Shown here in pieces: positions 1 to 10,598 of a stretch of 64,000 nt of DNA. Origin of the DNA: Pyrenochaeta sp. MPI-SDFR-AT-0127 (taxonomy: Eukaryota; Ascomycota; Dothideomycetes; Pleosporales; Cucurbitariaceae); the NCBI GenBank assembly GCA_020747015.1, contig JAGTJM010000003.1:1-64000 (forward strand), given 5' to 3'. Both the position numbers and the translations under genes were made by a program. The notes under the pieces were generated by a model. The model saw only the letters and a list, made by a program, of their open reading frames with translations. It had not been told where the DNA came from and did no database searches. Each line of letters begins with the position of its first letter. Positions within the stretch are counted from its first letter, which is position 1.

Positions 1-518
1 GTTTGCAAGTATTTCCCACAGTACATCGACGGGCGTGCTCGGTTTTATGGCAATGCCAGCTTGCATACCCTCATTGTGAATGAATCTTATGAGCTCCTTT
101 GGTGAGGTCTTCTTGTCAGAAGTCCCACTTGGCGAGTCTGCAGCTGTTGAGGCAATAGCAGCTTCATAATGGAAGCAGTACAGGTCGCAGCCCGCCTTCT
201 TAAACTCTCGTACCCACTTTTTTGGCTCTGCAATCATCATGTGGCAATCGAAGGTTCCCTTGCCATGTGCAGTGTGTGGGCGGTCGACGTGTGAGCGAAT
301 CTTGGTGACGACTGGCGCGCCGAAGGTCATGTTAGGCACAAAGTGGCCATCCATGATGTCGACCTGGGGGCGTCAGTCACGTGCATCATTCCTGGGAACA
401 GACATTTGCACACATGAAGCCAGTCGGCACCCTGGTCTATCGTGTCGGAGCAAGCCTTGCCGAGCACTCCAAAGTCTGCAGAGAGAATTGAGGGAGCGAT
501 GATTGCAGGCGGCGACAT
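1..518 (-). CDS. RPE1: Ribulose-phosphate 3-epimerase, 3' end cut by window edge
   Basis: Interconverts D-ribulose 5-phosphate and D-xylulose 5-phosphate in the non-oxidative pentose phosphate pathway (cytosol, metal-dependent TIM barrel). Exons on the minus strand are 518-414 and 363-1, with a 50-nt intron at 413-364 (gtgtgc...cccccag). Splicing joins GADWLH to VDIMDGHFVPNMTFGAP, the family's metal/substrate signature. The N-terminus IIAPSILSADF, FDCHMMI (metal-ligand His) and GIAIKPSTPVD are all recognisable. The start is the ATG at 518, which gives the usual short N-terminus; an upstream in-frame ATG at 572 is possible. The C-terminal part lies beyond base 1. It is transcribed away from the methyltransferase-like gene at 1644. 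Confidence 0.93.
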
Positions 519-1643
519 GACGGGCAGCTCAGCTGAGATGTGAGCTGTGCAGATGATGTAGCGGGGCGCCAACCGTAGAGGGAGAGAGTGATAGTGGAGA
601 TTGCCAACGGGATGGAGCTCACGATAGCTTTTTGGTGTTGACAGCGAGACGCCTGCCCCTCCATGCCCCGCCCATGCTTGGCACTGCTTCCTTTCAGCTC
701 ACCACTGCTCACCACTGCTATGCGAACTGACCGTGGCGTCGTCATTGATTTCCTTGGTACTTCGGTGGATGGCTGCTTGAGTTCATAGCTATTTACTTTG
801 GAGGCTTTGCAGCATGTATTTTTGCTCATGGTGCTCTCGCGCTCGCGTGCTCGTGTAACGGCAATGTGGTTGTGGCTGGGGTCTCAGAAACCCCACAGTA
901 TGACTCTGCAACAATCAGCCACAGCCTTGCACAGTGTTGAGATCCAGGCGTGCCAGCCTCTGGAAACACACATGGCGCTATTGGGCGAGTATGCGGTAGA
1001 AGGCTGTTCTGCGCCGCCATTGGCTGGGGTTGGAGAACGCAAGACCCGAAAATAGAGCAGCCGGCGCTTACACGGTGAACGACCAACCACGCCGCACAGC
1101 GCAACGCCTTCCTGGCCGAAAAGGTGCGGCGCATGGGAGAGACCTGGCTATCCGTGTATTCAAGTCGGCCAACCACATCGTCGGAGAGGGAAATGGCATG
1201 TCGTGGCCATCACTGAGCCGCTCCCACCCCTCCACCTGCACTCGGCCCTCGCTGCAAGTGGACAAACTGTTGGCAATGCAGTGCGGGCGAATGCCACGGT
1301 TGCACTAGCCCGCAGTGAGTCGGCCACAAAGGCGTCTATGCGAGATATATCCTTTCGCCGCTGCGCTCGCGCCGGCATCTTCTCTCTATTCACTTCTGTC
1401 CCCCTCCTCCGAGTCCCCGCTTCCTTCTCCCAAGTCTTCGTTGATCGAAGCATCCATTTTTACCAGTAAGCTGTTGACCAGCGCAGTTCCGGGTCATCAC
1501 CCAACTTAATATCGCTTCTGCTTCGGTTCCCTGCATTCGGACTCCCCCCGCAGCTTCCCAAAGCCTAGCCAATCTCGGATTTCCCAAAGTACATTTAGTA
1601 ATAATAGCACAAGGCAGTGCTCACCTCAGCCCAATATACCATC
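519..1643. other. Divergent intergenic region
   Basis: Shared upstream region of the epimerase (minus) and the methyltransferase-like gene (plus). Part of it (about 1380-1600) is pyrimidine-rich on the plus strand, as in fungal 5' leaders. Overlapping short reading frames on both strands show no recognisable protein. I see no RNA gene. Confidence 0.6.
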
Positions 1644-4289
1644 ATGCCAGAGATACTCCAACCTGCAGTATATGATACCGCCGCCCTTGGCACTCTGGCC
1701 GATTCCCAATATGCAATGTCTCCGCTGGATCAGAGGCATGCACTTAATGTCGTTGACGACGATTCCACCGTTCCCACATACTACTTTGCGCCAAGGTACT
1801 CGCCCACCTCGACATATTTGCCCAGTGTCGTGTCACCTCGCAGTGTCGACGATTTCCCCACCCCCAAGGCACGTTTGTTCGATATGACGCCGCAGGCTTC
1901 GCCACGTTTCCCTCTTCACTCAGCAACATATCCCCACCCAAATCGGGCGAGTCGAGCTGACAGCGACTTCGACTCGCTCTACGACATCACCGACGATGAA
2001 GCAGAGGTACCTCTTCATGCATCAGCATCAGTCAAGAAAATTGCCTGCCAGCCGAAGCGACGACGCTATCCATCAATTGTGATCCCCTCGCCGTCTGCGT
2101 GGCCTACAATTGAAAAATTTAAGAGTGCTACTTCGGCGATGCCAGTCACTCCATCAATACTATTGACTCCTTCCCGTCGCGTATTGGATATGATTGACTC
2201 GCATAATCTTCAGGTGCCTGCACATTCTGCTGCACCTTCCCTAGACGGCAGCTTGACGTCAGAAGAGATGGACAAGCTTAGTTGCCCAGCTACTCCGGAC
2301 AACCAAAAAAGACGCGGGTCTTTCTCAAGTGTCGATTCGTGGGGCGTCCAACTTGACATGCAAGCTATGGAAACACTCCAACATCTTGGAAACTCGCCAT
2401 CAATTGAGCAGCACGAGCAACAGAGTTCTCGAATGATTGAGATGACGGGCGAGATGCAGGAGGTACCTCGACCGACCCTAGGTCTGAGTATCCCTTCGAC
2501 AATTCTTGGAGATGGGTCCTCTGGCAGTACACCCGTTTCAGCCCTCTCCGTTCCGTCACCGGGAGGCTTCTTCTCCTCGCTGCAAACAAGTGCCCGTCAT
2601 ACATGGAGCATCCCGAAACGGGAGGAATCTATCCCAAATACCTCCACAGCTGAGAGTTTTTATAACCTTCCATGGGAGAGTCGAAGGAACACTATCCCGG
2701 AAACCGTAGTAGCTCTCCCTCGACGAATCTCCGCACTAGAAGGTTCGACACTGGATGGGTACGAGGAGCCTTTAGCAACTTCACGACCAGTTATTCTTAG
2801 CCCCACCTACGAGAATGTGGAGATCAAGGAGATCAATCCAAGCAAGACAATTTTCCAATACAACGAGAACTACAACGCGGAGCTCGAGAAGCTATCTTCT
2901 GCCAACCTTGAAATGACCGGAAGGTGGTTGGAAGAACAGGACGAATTGCAGGCAGCTCTTCGCGAGATGAACGACATGAGCTCACCCTCCCTGTCCAGTA
3001 GTACCCACAGTCGGGGGAACTCTGTTGATGCACCTGCGATAAAGAAGTCTGTGAAATTTGCTGAGGAACCTGCCAAGTCCCCAATTGATAAGTCTACACC
3101 AAAACCAATCCTAACCTACGTCCAAGGTCTTGAGTATCTCCGCGCCCGCTCTCAAAAGAAGGACACATTCATTCATCGCCAGACTCGCGCTGAAGCCATG
3201 CACGTTCAACGCCGCTGCAATCCCATGGCTCATCGGGATCAGCTCCTTGGCAAATTCGAGCTTGGTCAGCCAGATCGTCCAGCGCCCCCACGCCCTGTAT
3301 CTGAATTCTTCGTCAATGACCCAACTGTTTTAAAGGAGAAGATTGCTCGTGCGCAAATGGAGCGTCAAGCACTTGATCAGATGTTGCCCATCCACTGGGT
3401 GCTGCAGGCACAGAAGCAACTCAATGGTGGGAAATTGCTGAGCAAGCCTGCTGTGAGATGCATCACTCGCGCAAGTGCGCCTCGCATCTTGGACATTGGC
3501 GGCGTTCCAACAAACGACTGGGCATGGAATGTTGCGTACGACTTTCCATATGCTGTCGTAACAACGGTCTATACCGCGGGCAACAACATGTCTCTCAATG
3601 TCAGCGGTCCAGACAATCACAAACATCTCAGTGTCCCCAACTTGTGGACTCTTCCATTTCCATCTGGTCATTTTGATGTTATTTCCGCCCGAACCCTCTA
3701 CGAGCTTCTCAAGACCAGCAAGCCACTTGGTCGCTCATCCGACGAATACGACCTTTGCTTGAAGGAGTGCTACCGCTGCTTGAAGACTGGCGGCATCCTG
3801 GACTTCTCGCTCATGGATGCAGATGTGGTCCATGCCGGTCGTAACGCACAAAAGATGGGCGTCGAGTTTGGCTTCAACCTGAAGACCCGTGGTTACGATG
3901 CGCAGCCGACCAAGACTTTCCTTCCTCGCGTATCCCAAGCCGGCTTTAAGGATGTTCAACGAGCTTGGATGGTGCTACCTATGGGCAAGACAGCGGCAAA
4001 TTGGCGTGAGAAGCTTAATGTTGGCGCTGAGCCCAATTATCAGGAGAAGAGGATCACCGAGGATGGTGAGGTTGAAGTAGAGGATGTCCCAGTGTTTGGC
4101 ACGACCGTTGACGCAGCAATGTTGACGGGTGTTGTCGGAAGCTGGGCATGGGAGAGGTGGCTGTTGAGGCTGCAGCTAGAGATGGGTAAGGAAGAGGAGA
4201 AGCTATTGGAAGGCGTTGTGCAGGTGCTTGAGGAAGGTGCGCAAGGTTGCGCGGGGTGGAGGACATTGAGCGGGTGGGCGAGGAAATAA
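1644..4289 (+). CDS. Large fungal SAM-dependent methyltransferase-like protein
   Basis: Single exon, 881 aa, starting at the ATG at 1644; the frame is open a little further upstream but only from a GTG. Residues 1 to about 560 are low-complexity and Ser/Pro-rich with many SP/TP sites, so probably disordered. The C-terminal part (about 600-800) resembles a class I methyltransferase: RILDIGG is a motif-I-like SAM loop, followed by LWTLPFPSGHFDVISARTLY (post-I region) and CYRCLKTGGILDFSLMD (motif III-like, 'leader carries out listed step' strand typical of type-11 methyltransferases). The acidic/GxG spacing is degenerate (LDIGGVP), so activity is not certain. Substrate unknown; LaeA-like regulators share this general architecture, but I see no specific LaeA signature. 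LSM2 follows in tandem 365 nt downstream. Confidence 0.8.
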   Translation: MPEILQPAVYDTAALGTLADSQYAMSPLDQRHALNVVDDDSTVPTYYFAPRYSPTSTYLPSVVSPRSVDDFPTPKARLFDMTPQASPRFPLHSATYPHPNRASRADSDFDSLYDITDDEAEVPLHASASVKKIACQPKRRRYPSIVIPSPSAWPTIEKFKSATSAMPVTPSILLTPSRRVLDMIDSHNLQVPAHSAAPSLDGSLTSEEMDKLSCPATPDNQKRRGSFSSVDSWGVQLDMQAMETLQHLGNSPSIEQHEQQSSRMIEMTGEMQEVPRPTLGLSIPSTILGDGSSGSTPVSALSVPSPGGFFSSLQTSARHTWSIPKREESIPNTSTAESFYNLPWESRRNTIPETVVALPRRISALEGSTLDGYEEPLATSRPVILSPTYENVEIKEINPSKTIFQYNENYNAELEKLSSANLEMTGRWLEEQDELQAALREMNDMSSPSLSSSTHSRGNSVDAPAIKKSVKFAEEPAKSPIDKSTPKPILTYVQGLEYLRARSQKKDTFIHRQTRAEAMHVQRRCNPMAHRDQLLGKFELGQPDRPAPPRPVSEFFVNDPTVLKEKIARAQMERQALDQMLPIHWVLQAQKQLNGGKLLSKPAVRCITRASAPRILDIGGVPTNDWAWNVAYDFPYAVVTTVYTAGNNMSLNVSGPDNHKHLSVPNLWTLPFPSGHFDVISARTLYELLKTSKPLGRSSDEYDLCLKECYRCLKTGGILDFSLMDADVVHAGRNAQKMGVEFGFNLKTRGYDAQPTKTFLPRVSQAGFKDVQRAWMVLPMGKTAANWREKLNVGAEPNYQEKRITEDGEVEVEDVPVFGTTVDAAMLTGVVGSWAWERWLLRLQLEMGKEEEKLLEGVVQVLEEGAQGCAGWRTLSGWARK

Positions 4290-4654
4290 TCGAATGGTGT
4301 TCGGGAAGAGGTGTTCAGGATCTAGGGTGATATGATGGCTCAGACATTCATAAGATGTTGGGCATGGGATGAATACGGATTGATACCACACATAGCGAAA
4401 GGTTTCTTTTGTTTATGAATACAAGGCTGTATCAACCAGGCTTCCCCACCATTGATATGGAGTAGTGATGTGCACGTAATCCGACCAAAGTGAAAGACCG
4501 TGCACGTGAGGCTCGGTAGAATTGCGGCCCTAACCCCCACGCGGCCCAAAGTCGACTTCAGCTTGCAGATACAGTCACCCACAACGAGGCATCTTGCGCC
4601 GCGTGCGAGAGTTCGTCACTTGGCTGCTTCACACAAACACCGCCAGCAGTAACA
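4290..4654. other. Tandem intergenic spacer
   Basis: Holds the 3' end of the methyltransferase-like gene and the short promoter of LSM2. Nothing else recognisable. Confidence 0.6.
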
Positions 4655-5100
4655 ATGCTATTCTTTAGGTTTGCGCTCCCCACTAGCACCTAGGTCCCTC
4701 CGCTTGGGCGCCTCAAAGCATGGTACAATTGGTTGACTGATATTTGCGCAACAGTTTCTTCAAAACGCTTGTAGAGCATGAAATCACCGTAGAACTCAAG
4801 AACGAGGTCCAGATCCGGGGTACACTGAAGAGCGTAGACCAGTACCTGAATATCAAGCTGGACAACGCCGAGGCGGTGGACGAGATGCGCTGGCCTCATT
4901 TGGTGCGCCTCCGTCGCCTATTTGACACTGCACTGCGTAGAACCAAGGCTAATGTAGCCTTATAGTGCTCCACTAAAGACATGTTTATCCGCGGGTCCGT
5001 CGTCCGCTACGTACATCTACCTTCTGGTGCTATCGACACTGCATTGCTTGAGGATGCGACACGGCGAGAGGCCGAGGCTGCGAAGAATAAGGCCAAGTGA
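4655..5100 (+). CDS. LSM2: U6 snRNA-associated Sm-like protein LSm2
   Basis: Subunit of the Lsm1-7 (cytoplasmic mRNA decay) and Lsm2-8 (nuclear U6 snRNP) heptameric rings. Three exons: 4655-4668, 4755-4902 and 4966-5100, giving 98 aa. The first exon encodes only four and two-thirds codons (ATG CTA TTC TTT AG). Splicing yields MLFFSFFKTLVEHEITVELK, then the Sm1 core with VDQYLNIKL, then CSTKDMFIRGSVVRYVHLP, the Sm2 motif (IRGxxVRYV). Length and order match LSm2 of yeast and animals closely. The intron ends gt...cag and gt...tag restore the frame exactly. The tail is short, basic and alanine-rich, as in homologues. Confidence 0.96.
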
Positions 5101-7495
5101 AGCTGCAGGACAGGAAGAGCTTTGGAAGCGTTCGTATGGCACGCTACTTCTATGCGGGTTGGCTGTGATGGATAATTTCGGTTTGAGCTATTGAAAAAGG
5201 GGCGACACGTAATAATCGCCATGTGCGGACATTCGTCGCCGACTGGATGCAGCATGACCACAGCGAAAACGATGATAATTGCATGCTCAGTGGTGAGAAG
5301 CGGGCAAAGACCCAGGTGCAATATGGCTACGAACAGTGCGAGCGTAGCCAAGCAAGTGTAAAGCTGTCAAACTCGCCTTCTTGTCCACGTCTGTTTCCTC
5401 TTGCAACGTTGCTTCCAGCTTGTCGGTTATCTGGATCTACAAATCCACCCACAATATACACTACCAACCCTTTCGCCCCTTGTACCATGTCCAGCCATTG
5501 TGATGCCGCCTCCGGCTACTGTCTCCGCTTCATCAGCACTCACGTGCCTCACATCACATTCTTTGCCCTCATCAAGATCATGACTGCGGCCCCCTCTCTT
5601 CCTCCCAAGCTATAGTCTACTAGGTCCTATACCTCCTTTCGACAAAGAGCTGTTGGCGCCAACTCGTTGAGTCGCGCGTTGAGCAGCTCGACCTGTCTTG
5701 CAATCACTTTCATTCCCCTATCTCAGCACTTGACATTGCCGCGTCGCTCGTGTGCCATTGAAAACCCTGGCCTGTAATTAGCAGACTATGGAAAGTTATG
5801 CGTAAGGAATTGAAATTGGCGAGACTGGAAAGATCGTTAAGAAGAGCAAGAATCTGATTAGGAAGGCCAAATCCAAGGTTGAGCAATTGGAGTGACCATG
5901 GCTGCATAGACCATTCAGACCGAGTTGTAGCGTCACTTGACCGTTTAATTGATGCTGATCTTTCACGCACGCCTATGAGAGTACTAATTCGTTTGGCGAT
6001 CTCTTGTTTCGAGGGAGTCTGATTGCAATAGTCTTGGAATGGCGACGTGCCGTGTTGGAAGCGGAGAAGAAACTGGGAAGAGCAAAGACGGTCCAGACCT
6101 TTGTTCATATATAATATTTGCGTCCATTCAACACAGAATGATATGATTATGTATGCAGGGGACAATATACGTCCAAAGGTCTGTCAATGAGCCCATGAGA
6201 GCTAACACTTAGCATCAGATAGGACGCTCGTGAAAGCATCATCTGTAATTTGTAGATCTCGTCTCATCCCATCACCTTGATAGAGTCCTTTCGGCTGCTT
6301 CCTCTCCCAACATATTCACTTCATACCTTCGCCTTCTCTAATTTAGTGCCCGCCTCTCCTGCCGCCTTGGCTTGTCTTGCAGTTCTATGCATTTATGCTA
6401 GACTACCACTTGCTTATTCATCGTCAGTATATAGTGCAGCGAGTAGTATAGTCTAAGGGGTTCAGTTTTTAGTCTATGGCAGGATACCCTGCAAGGTGAT
6501 CTAATTAACAAGAGCAATAATAACCTAGACATAAACTCGGATGTGGCTTCCAGGCTATATTCCCGGTCTTCTGACATGATCCAAGGAGAATCGAGAAGCC
6601 AGGTGATGGTGCTAGTAAGTATAACAAGTACCAATAGGACGAGCTCCGGCACAAATTTGAACGACTCACAAAGACATGGAAGGGCACGTGATCAAAGGGC
6701 TGGAGGTGAATTTCTGGTAACATTCGGCGAACCAATTGGTGGTAAGCCACAGGGTTTGGCAGGGTACTTCGACGGTTGGTGCTATCCGAAGCCCTATATG
6801 GCAAAACACCGTGATGGAGATGCAATTTCATGTGCATGCCGGGCGTGTTGAGGTGCGCTGGTGATGTTCTCCTTTATGCCACAGTGTATGGCACTCCCAT
6901 GTATGACAGGGTTGTGCTGAATCCTCTAGTCCGATTTTAAAATAACAACATTCCGTCGCTTGCTGGTCGTTTCCCATTCTCATTCTCAGATCGTCTCAGC
7001 AGTCAGACTAATAAACATGCGTTCTATGGTCCCAGACGATTATAAGAGCATAGAAGTACATATTAAATTCGCTAGACCCCAAATCTAATCATGCAAAGGG
7101 TCATTTTCGTCATCGAATGGCATATGGGCCCTGTACTCCTTTGTGCGTGACCCACGATTGAGAATGTATAAAGGGTGAAAGAACGCGCTTGTATGGTCTA
7201 TAATACCTCACCTTCCCCACTTAGTGCTCATCAGGCGGCCAATCAATCACGATACAATAACCCATACTGACACATACTGCTTCTCCCAATATTGAGCCAT
7301 TGTTCTTATGGAACACCTCAAAATTCAACTTCCCTCGATACAATCATTTTGTTCACTGTTTTCCAATTCATTTTCTCCCTGTTTTTTTTTGGGCTCGTCA
7401 CTTGAGCATATCGTGCCCTGTTGTCTTACCCTCTAGCCCTGTTTTCCGTGGGAATCCGGTGCGTGCAACTAATTCAGAATAGTGATTGCCCCAAG
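5101..7495. other. Gene-poor stretch
   Basis: No convincing gene. A pyrimidine-rich segment at 5380-5620 carries a short ATG frame (from 5488) that could be a leader or an unrecognised small gene. About 6200-7300 is more A+T-rich. A TATA-like GTATAAAGG at about 7166 and a pyrimidine-rich run at 7325-7390 lie before the candidate gene at 7496. Confidence 0.5.
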
Positions 7496-7821
7496 ATGTC
7501 GTCGTGCTTAGTGGTGACACTGTCCCTTTTTGCCTTCCAGTTGAGCGCACAGGCTTCTATAGGCTTGACAGTGGAAACTCAAGTTAGTGAATATCTTTAG
7601 CAGAAGGAGCATTATCAGCGCAGTTGTTTTGACTATACTTTTGAGAGTAAAGACTTGATTGCCTAGATTACAATCATGAGTCAACCTTCACCTGTGAATT
7701 TCATGGCTTTGGTGATAGAATATGTGCCGAGTGTGTTACTGATACACAGGACAAAGAGATTCAAGCAAGTTATGGCTTACATATCGGTATATTATTAGAG
7801 TCGATGCAGATATCTACATGA
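7496..7821 (+). CDS. Candidate small secreted cysteine-containing protein
   Basis: Not similar to any family I recognise. Proposed exons are 7496-7586 and 7667-7821, with an 80-nt intron (gtgaat...gcctag), giving 81 aa. The first exon starts MSSCLVVTLSLFAFQLSAQA, a good signal-peptide shape (short N-region, hydrophobic core, A-x-A-like end). The second exon holds three closely spaced cysteines (FTCEFHG, RICAECV). Upstream are a TATA-like box and a pyrimidine-rich run. The donor GTGAAT is weak, and an alternative donor (GTTAGT at 7583) gives another open second exon without these cysteines. It could be a degraded gene; homologues or transcripts would decide. Confidence 0.35.
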
Positions 7822-9948
7822 AGAGAGCGCTCCTAGATAGACTGTAAAGTGAATTCAGTTATACGCAGAAGAAGCTAGACAAGGGTTTCATACAAGCACT
7901 TGCTACATGGATAAACTTCTCGCTAATTATCAACACGTAGAAGCCCCACAAGTTTATTACAGTCCACAAGCACATAGGTGGATAATATCAAAGGATATAT
8001 TTAGACAGCTAAGCATCTGCGAGTCTTAGCTGATATGGGTATGTGCTTCTAACTTGGGACCCGGTTGGAGCAATGCAGGGAATATCAATGAAGAGACAAT
8101 TTTCGGTAGTATCAGGACGCTCCAGAGATCACCACGAACTGCTTTTCGCAGGATCCAGTGATCCTGTCCCGCAATCTAACAAATCATACCAAAAGCCCCC
8201 GTGGGTTTCTCTCCCTCCACTAGATTTGAAGCTTTACCTTCTGGCCTCTAAGAATGGAGATATCTTCTACATTGCGCCTGGCTGTCGACCAGAGTTACCA
8301 GGCCAGAGCAGCAAGACATTTGATTGATGAGATTATGTGGCCTTGATTACCTTTCGTAGTGTTTTGTGTGAGAGTCTCTGAACTGTTCGCTACTATGCTG
8401 AAATCTGAAAGAATCTACGCGCTGGTGTTGCTCCAAAGCTACCTTGCTCGAAAATTCACACTGGTATAGCGCTTGAAAGATTATCCCCTAGGGTCTTGAC
8501 TAACCATGTAGTAGTCTGAAAGCGAAATCAAATGACGTTCAACTGAAGGTGCATTCATTTCATCAGGACTGAAATCCCTAGCATTGGCCATATACTAGTC
8601 ACCCGAAGGGTTTTCATTGCCGCCGCAGAATTCGAACCTTCTAAAGGAATCCCATATACAGGCGGAGAATTGTAACATTTCACACAAAAGTTATTCCTAG
8701 TTACTTGACGAATGGAACTATGATGATCGATGCGATATTAAATAACGTTGGATGTGAATGACATACACTCGCGAATGTGGAAGTTGAATGTTACTCTGAT
8801 GATTATATGCTCCTCTTAATTACCAGCATGAAGAACTGGTAAATGCAACAGCTCAAAACAACGCATGTGATTGATGTAATACTAATTTAGGATATAGTCG
8901 CATACTGTTATGTCAACTATTTGATCAATATTGCGTGAGCAAGTGGACAAGTCCGGCTGACATCAACATAAACTTAGTTTTGTTCATAAAGTGAGCCAAT
9001 GAGAAGCTCCTCTTTCCCATGCAGATCACCTCCCTTGTCCTTCGACCCACCTTTATATGATGTGTCTTTCCAAGGGCCGACGGTATTTCGCCCTCTTTCA
9101 CCTAAAGCAATGCACAAAAAAACACGCTTTGTGAACAGCAAACAAGGTAATATTCCTGATTTGGTACTCGTGCGATCTTCGAAGAGCACATGCTTGTGTC
9201 AAATATCTGGGCCGCATTTTAGAGTATCTCACTTCTTACAACTCAGCTAGCACCGAGACATGCCGTTGCGGTTGAATATCAAGCATTGCCGAGGCTCTCA
9301 CTTGATCTGTGAAGCTCTCTGGACCAGATCTGGACATGTCCCCGTCATAATGAGCTTGCCTTTTGACAAGGCGAACAAGTTTTGAACCTGTCGACGCGTC
9401 GATAGGTTTTGGTGAGGTCCGAATTGACTATGAGTACGACATTAGCCTGCAGATGTGGCTATAATGAACGAGATAAGGGCGATCGGCGACAGGGGAGCCC
9501 CGACGGCGCATGCGGCAAATTATCGGAAACGAGTCGTAGCCACGAGGGCAATAAGGACTTGCAGATAGTTTTCCGGGACCGTATCGTATCCTGACGGTGT
9601 GAGCATTATGGAAGCCAGGGGTCAATTATCGAATGTTCCTGGTTTCGAGAATCGATACTTGGCGAGGCTAGGGTATGCATGCCATGGGCGGACTAAACCA
9701 GGCGGTCATGGGGAAAAGGAATGAACGTATGCATGGTTTCCAAGTTTCGTATCGTTCTACCGTGGCGGGACATACTTTGGACAATGTACGGTGTGGGCTG
9801 ACTTTGATTTTTTTTTAAAAAAAAAAAGACAAAAAAAAGGCATCACCGGCCTTGTGATGGGATATGCATGGCTTAGCTTACGAGGCCTGGATGCATGAAG
9901 AGAAAGTGGAAAAGGGTAAAAGAGTTTTAGTTTTGGGATGATGACGAT
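7822..9948. other. A+T-rich gene-poor stretch
   Basis: No recognisable gene. An ATG frame at 8073-8327 (84 codons, ends PELPGQSSKTFD) has somewhat protein-like composition but no homology I know. The rest is short frames only. A T9/A11/A8 homopolymer cluster lies at 9807-9840, just before the 3' end of CIA2. Confidence 0.5.
9807..9840. repeat. Oligo-T/oligo-A tract
   Basis: A run of nine T is followed directly by eleven A, then GAC and eight A. The T/A junction could fold as a hairpin near the 3' end of the CIA2 gene, but it is about 110 nt past the stop and may be simple homopolymer slippage. Confidence 0.7.
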
Positions 9949-10598
9949 CTACTCGCAAGTGGCCAGCATTTTCCTGAGCACGCCCATTAGGGTTCCATTT
10001 TCGAGGGCGGCAGCGACTCTCTCCTTGTCTCCTAGCTGCTTGTTCACCTGCTCGTCTGTGCTGTGGGTGCCCTTTTTGATGCGCACGTCGACGCGAAAGC
10101 GAGGTGGGAGGGCCTGCTCAAGGCGGACGCGCACGCCTAGGCCAATGACGGTGGCCAGGGAGCAATGGGTGATGGTGGGGGTGATCTCCACGAGGACGGT
10201 GCTGATTGAGGACAGCGGGGAGGTAGGCGGCCGAATGTGGATGTCTGGCAGGTTGACGACGGACAGTGAGCCGAGGGACAACGGGTGCTCTGGGTCACAA
10301 ATGGTGGAGATGAGGTCTGTCACGGGCGTGGTCAGCTGAGGAAGGCGTCGAAAGCAGCAGGCGCGAGCGGACCGTAGATTTCCTGCTCATCGATGTTGTC
10401 GAGGGCGTCGTCATCCGAGTCGCTCGCTGAAACGGGCTCGTCGAAGGGGTCGCTGAGACTGCTGTAGCGCGGTATCAGGTCGTCGAAGAGGCGTGTGCCG
10501 CCGTCATGACGCCTCGTTGCAGCCGACTCGCGGCGGCGCGAGGGCAGATCGGAGGGATTCAGGATGGTCGGGTTGGCGTTGTCCTTGTCGAGATCCAT
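9949..10598 (-). CDS. CIA2: MIP18/DUF59 family cytosolic Fe-S assembly factor
   Basis: Targeting-complex subunit of cytosolic iron-sulfur protein assembly (with Cia1 and Met18/MMS19), which delivers clusters to apoproteins. Minus-strand exons are 10598-10373 and 10316-9949, with a 56-nt intron (gtccgc...gacag). The phase-1 junction G|AC makes IDEQEIYDLISTICDPEHPL, matching the family's DxxEVxDLIxxIxDPEHP core. Further matches are THCSLATVIGLGVRVRL (conserved Cys), a PxRFxVDVxIKxGTHS stretch and NKQLGDKERVAAALEN. The protein is 197 aa. The start is the ATG at 10598; the frame runs slightly further upstream without another ATG. The acidic Ser/Asp-rich N-terminus is typical of fungal members. 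Confidence 0.94.

Noticed and set aside
437..829. Minus-strand 130-codon frame upstream of the epimerase
   Set aside because: It overlaps the epimerase first exon in another frame and has no domain.
8620..8665. B-box-like GGTTCGAATTC on the minus strand
   Set aside because: The T-stem pairs poorly, and no anticodon arm or acceptor stem lies at the right distance.
10332..10372. Read-through of the CIA2 first exon into a short alternative C-terminus (GPLAPAAFDAFLS)
   Set aside because: Splicing at 10372 joins the DUF59 core exactly, so this is intronic.
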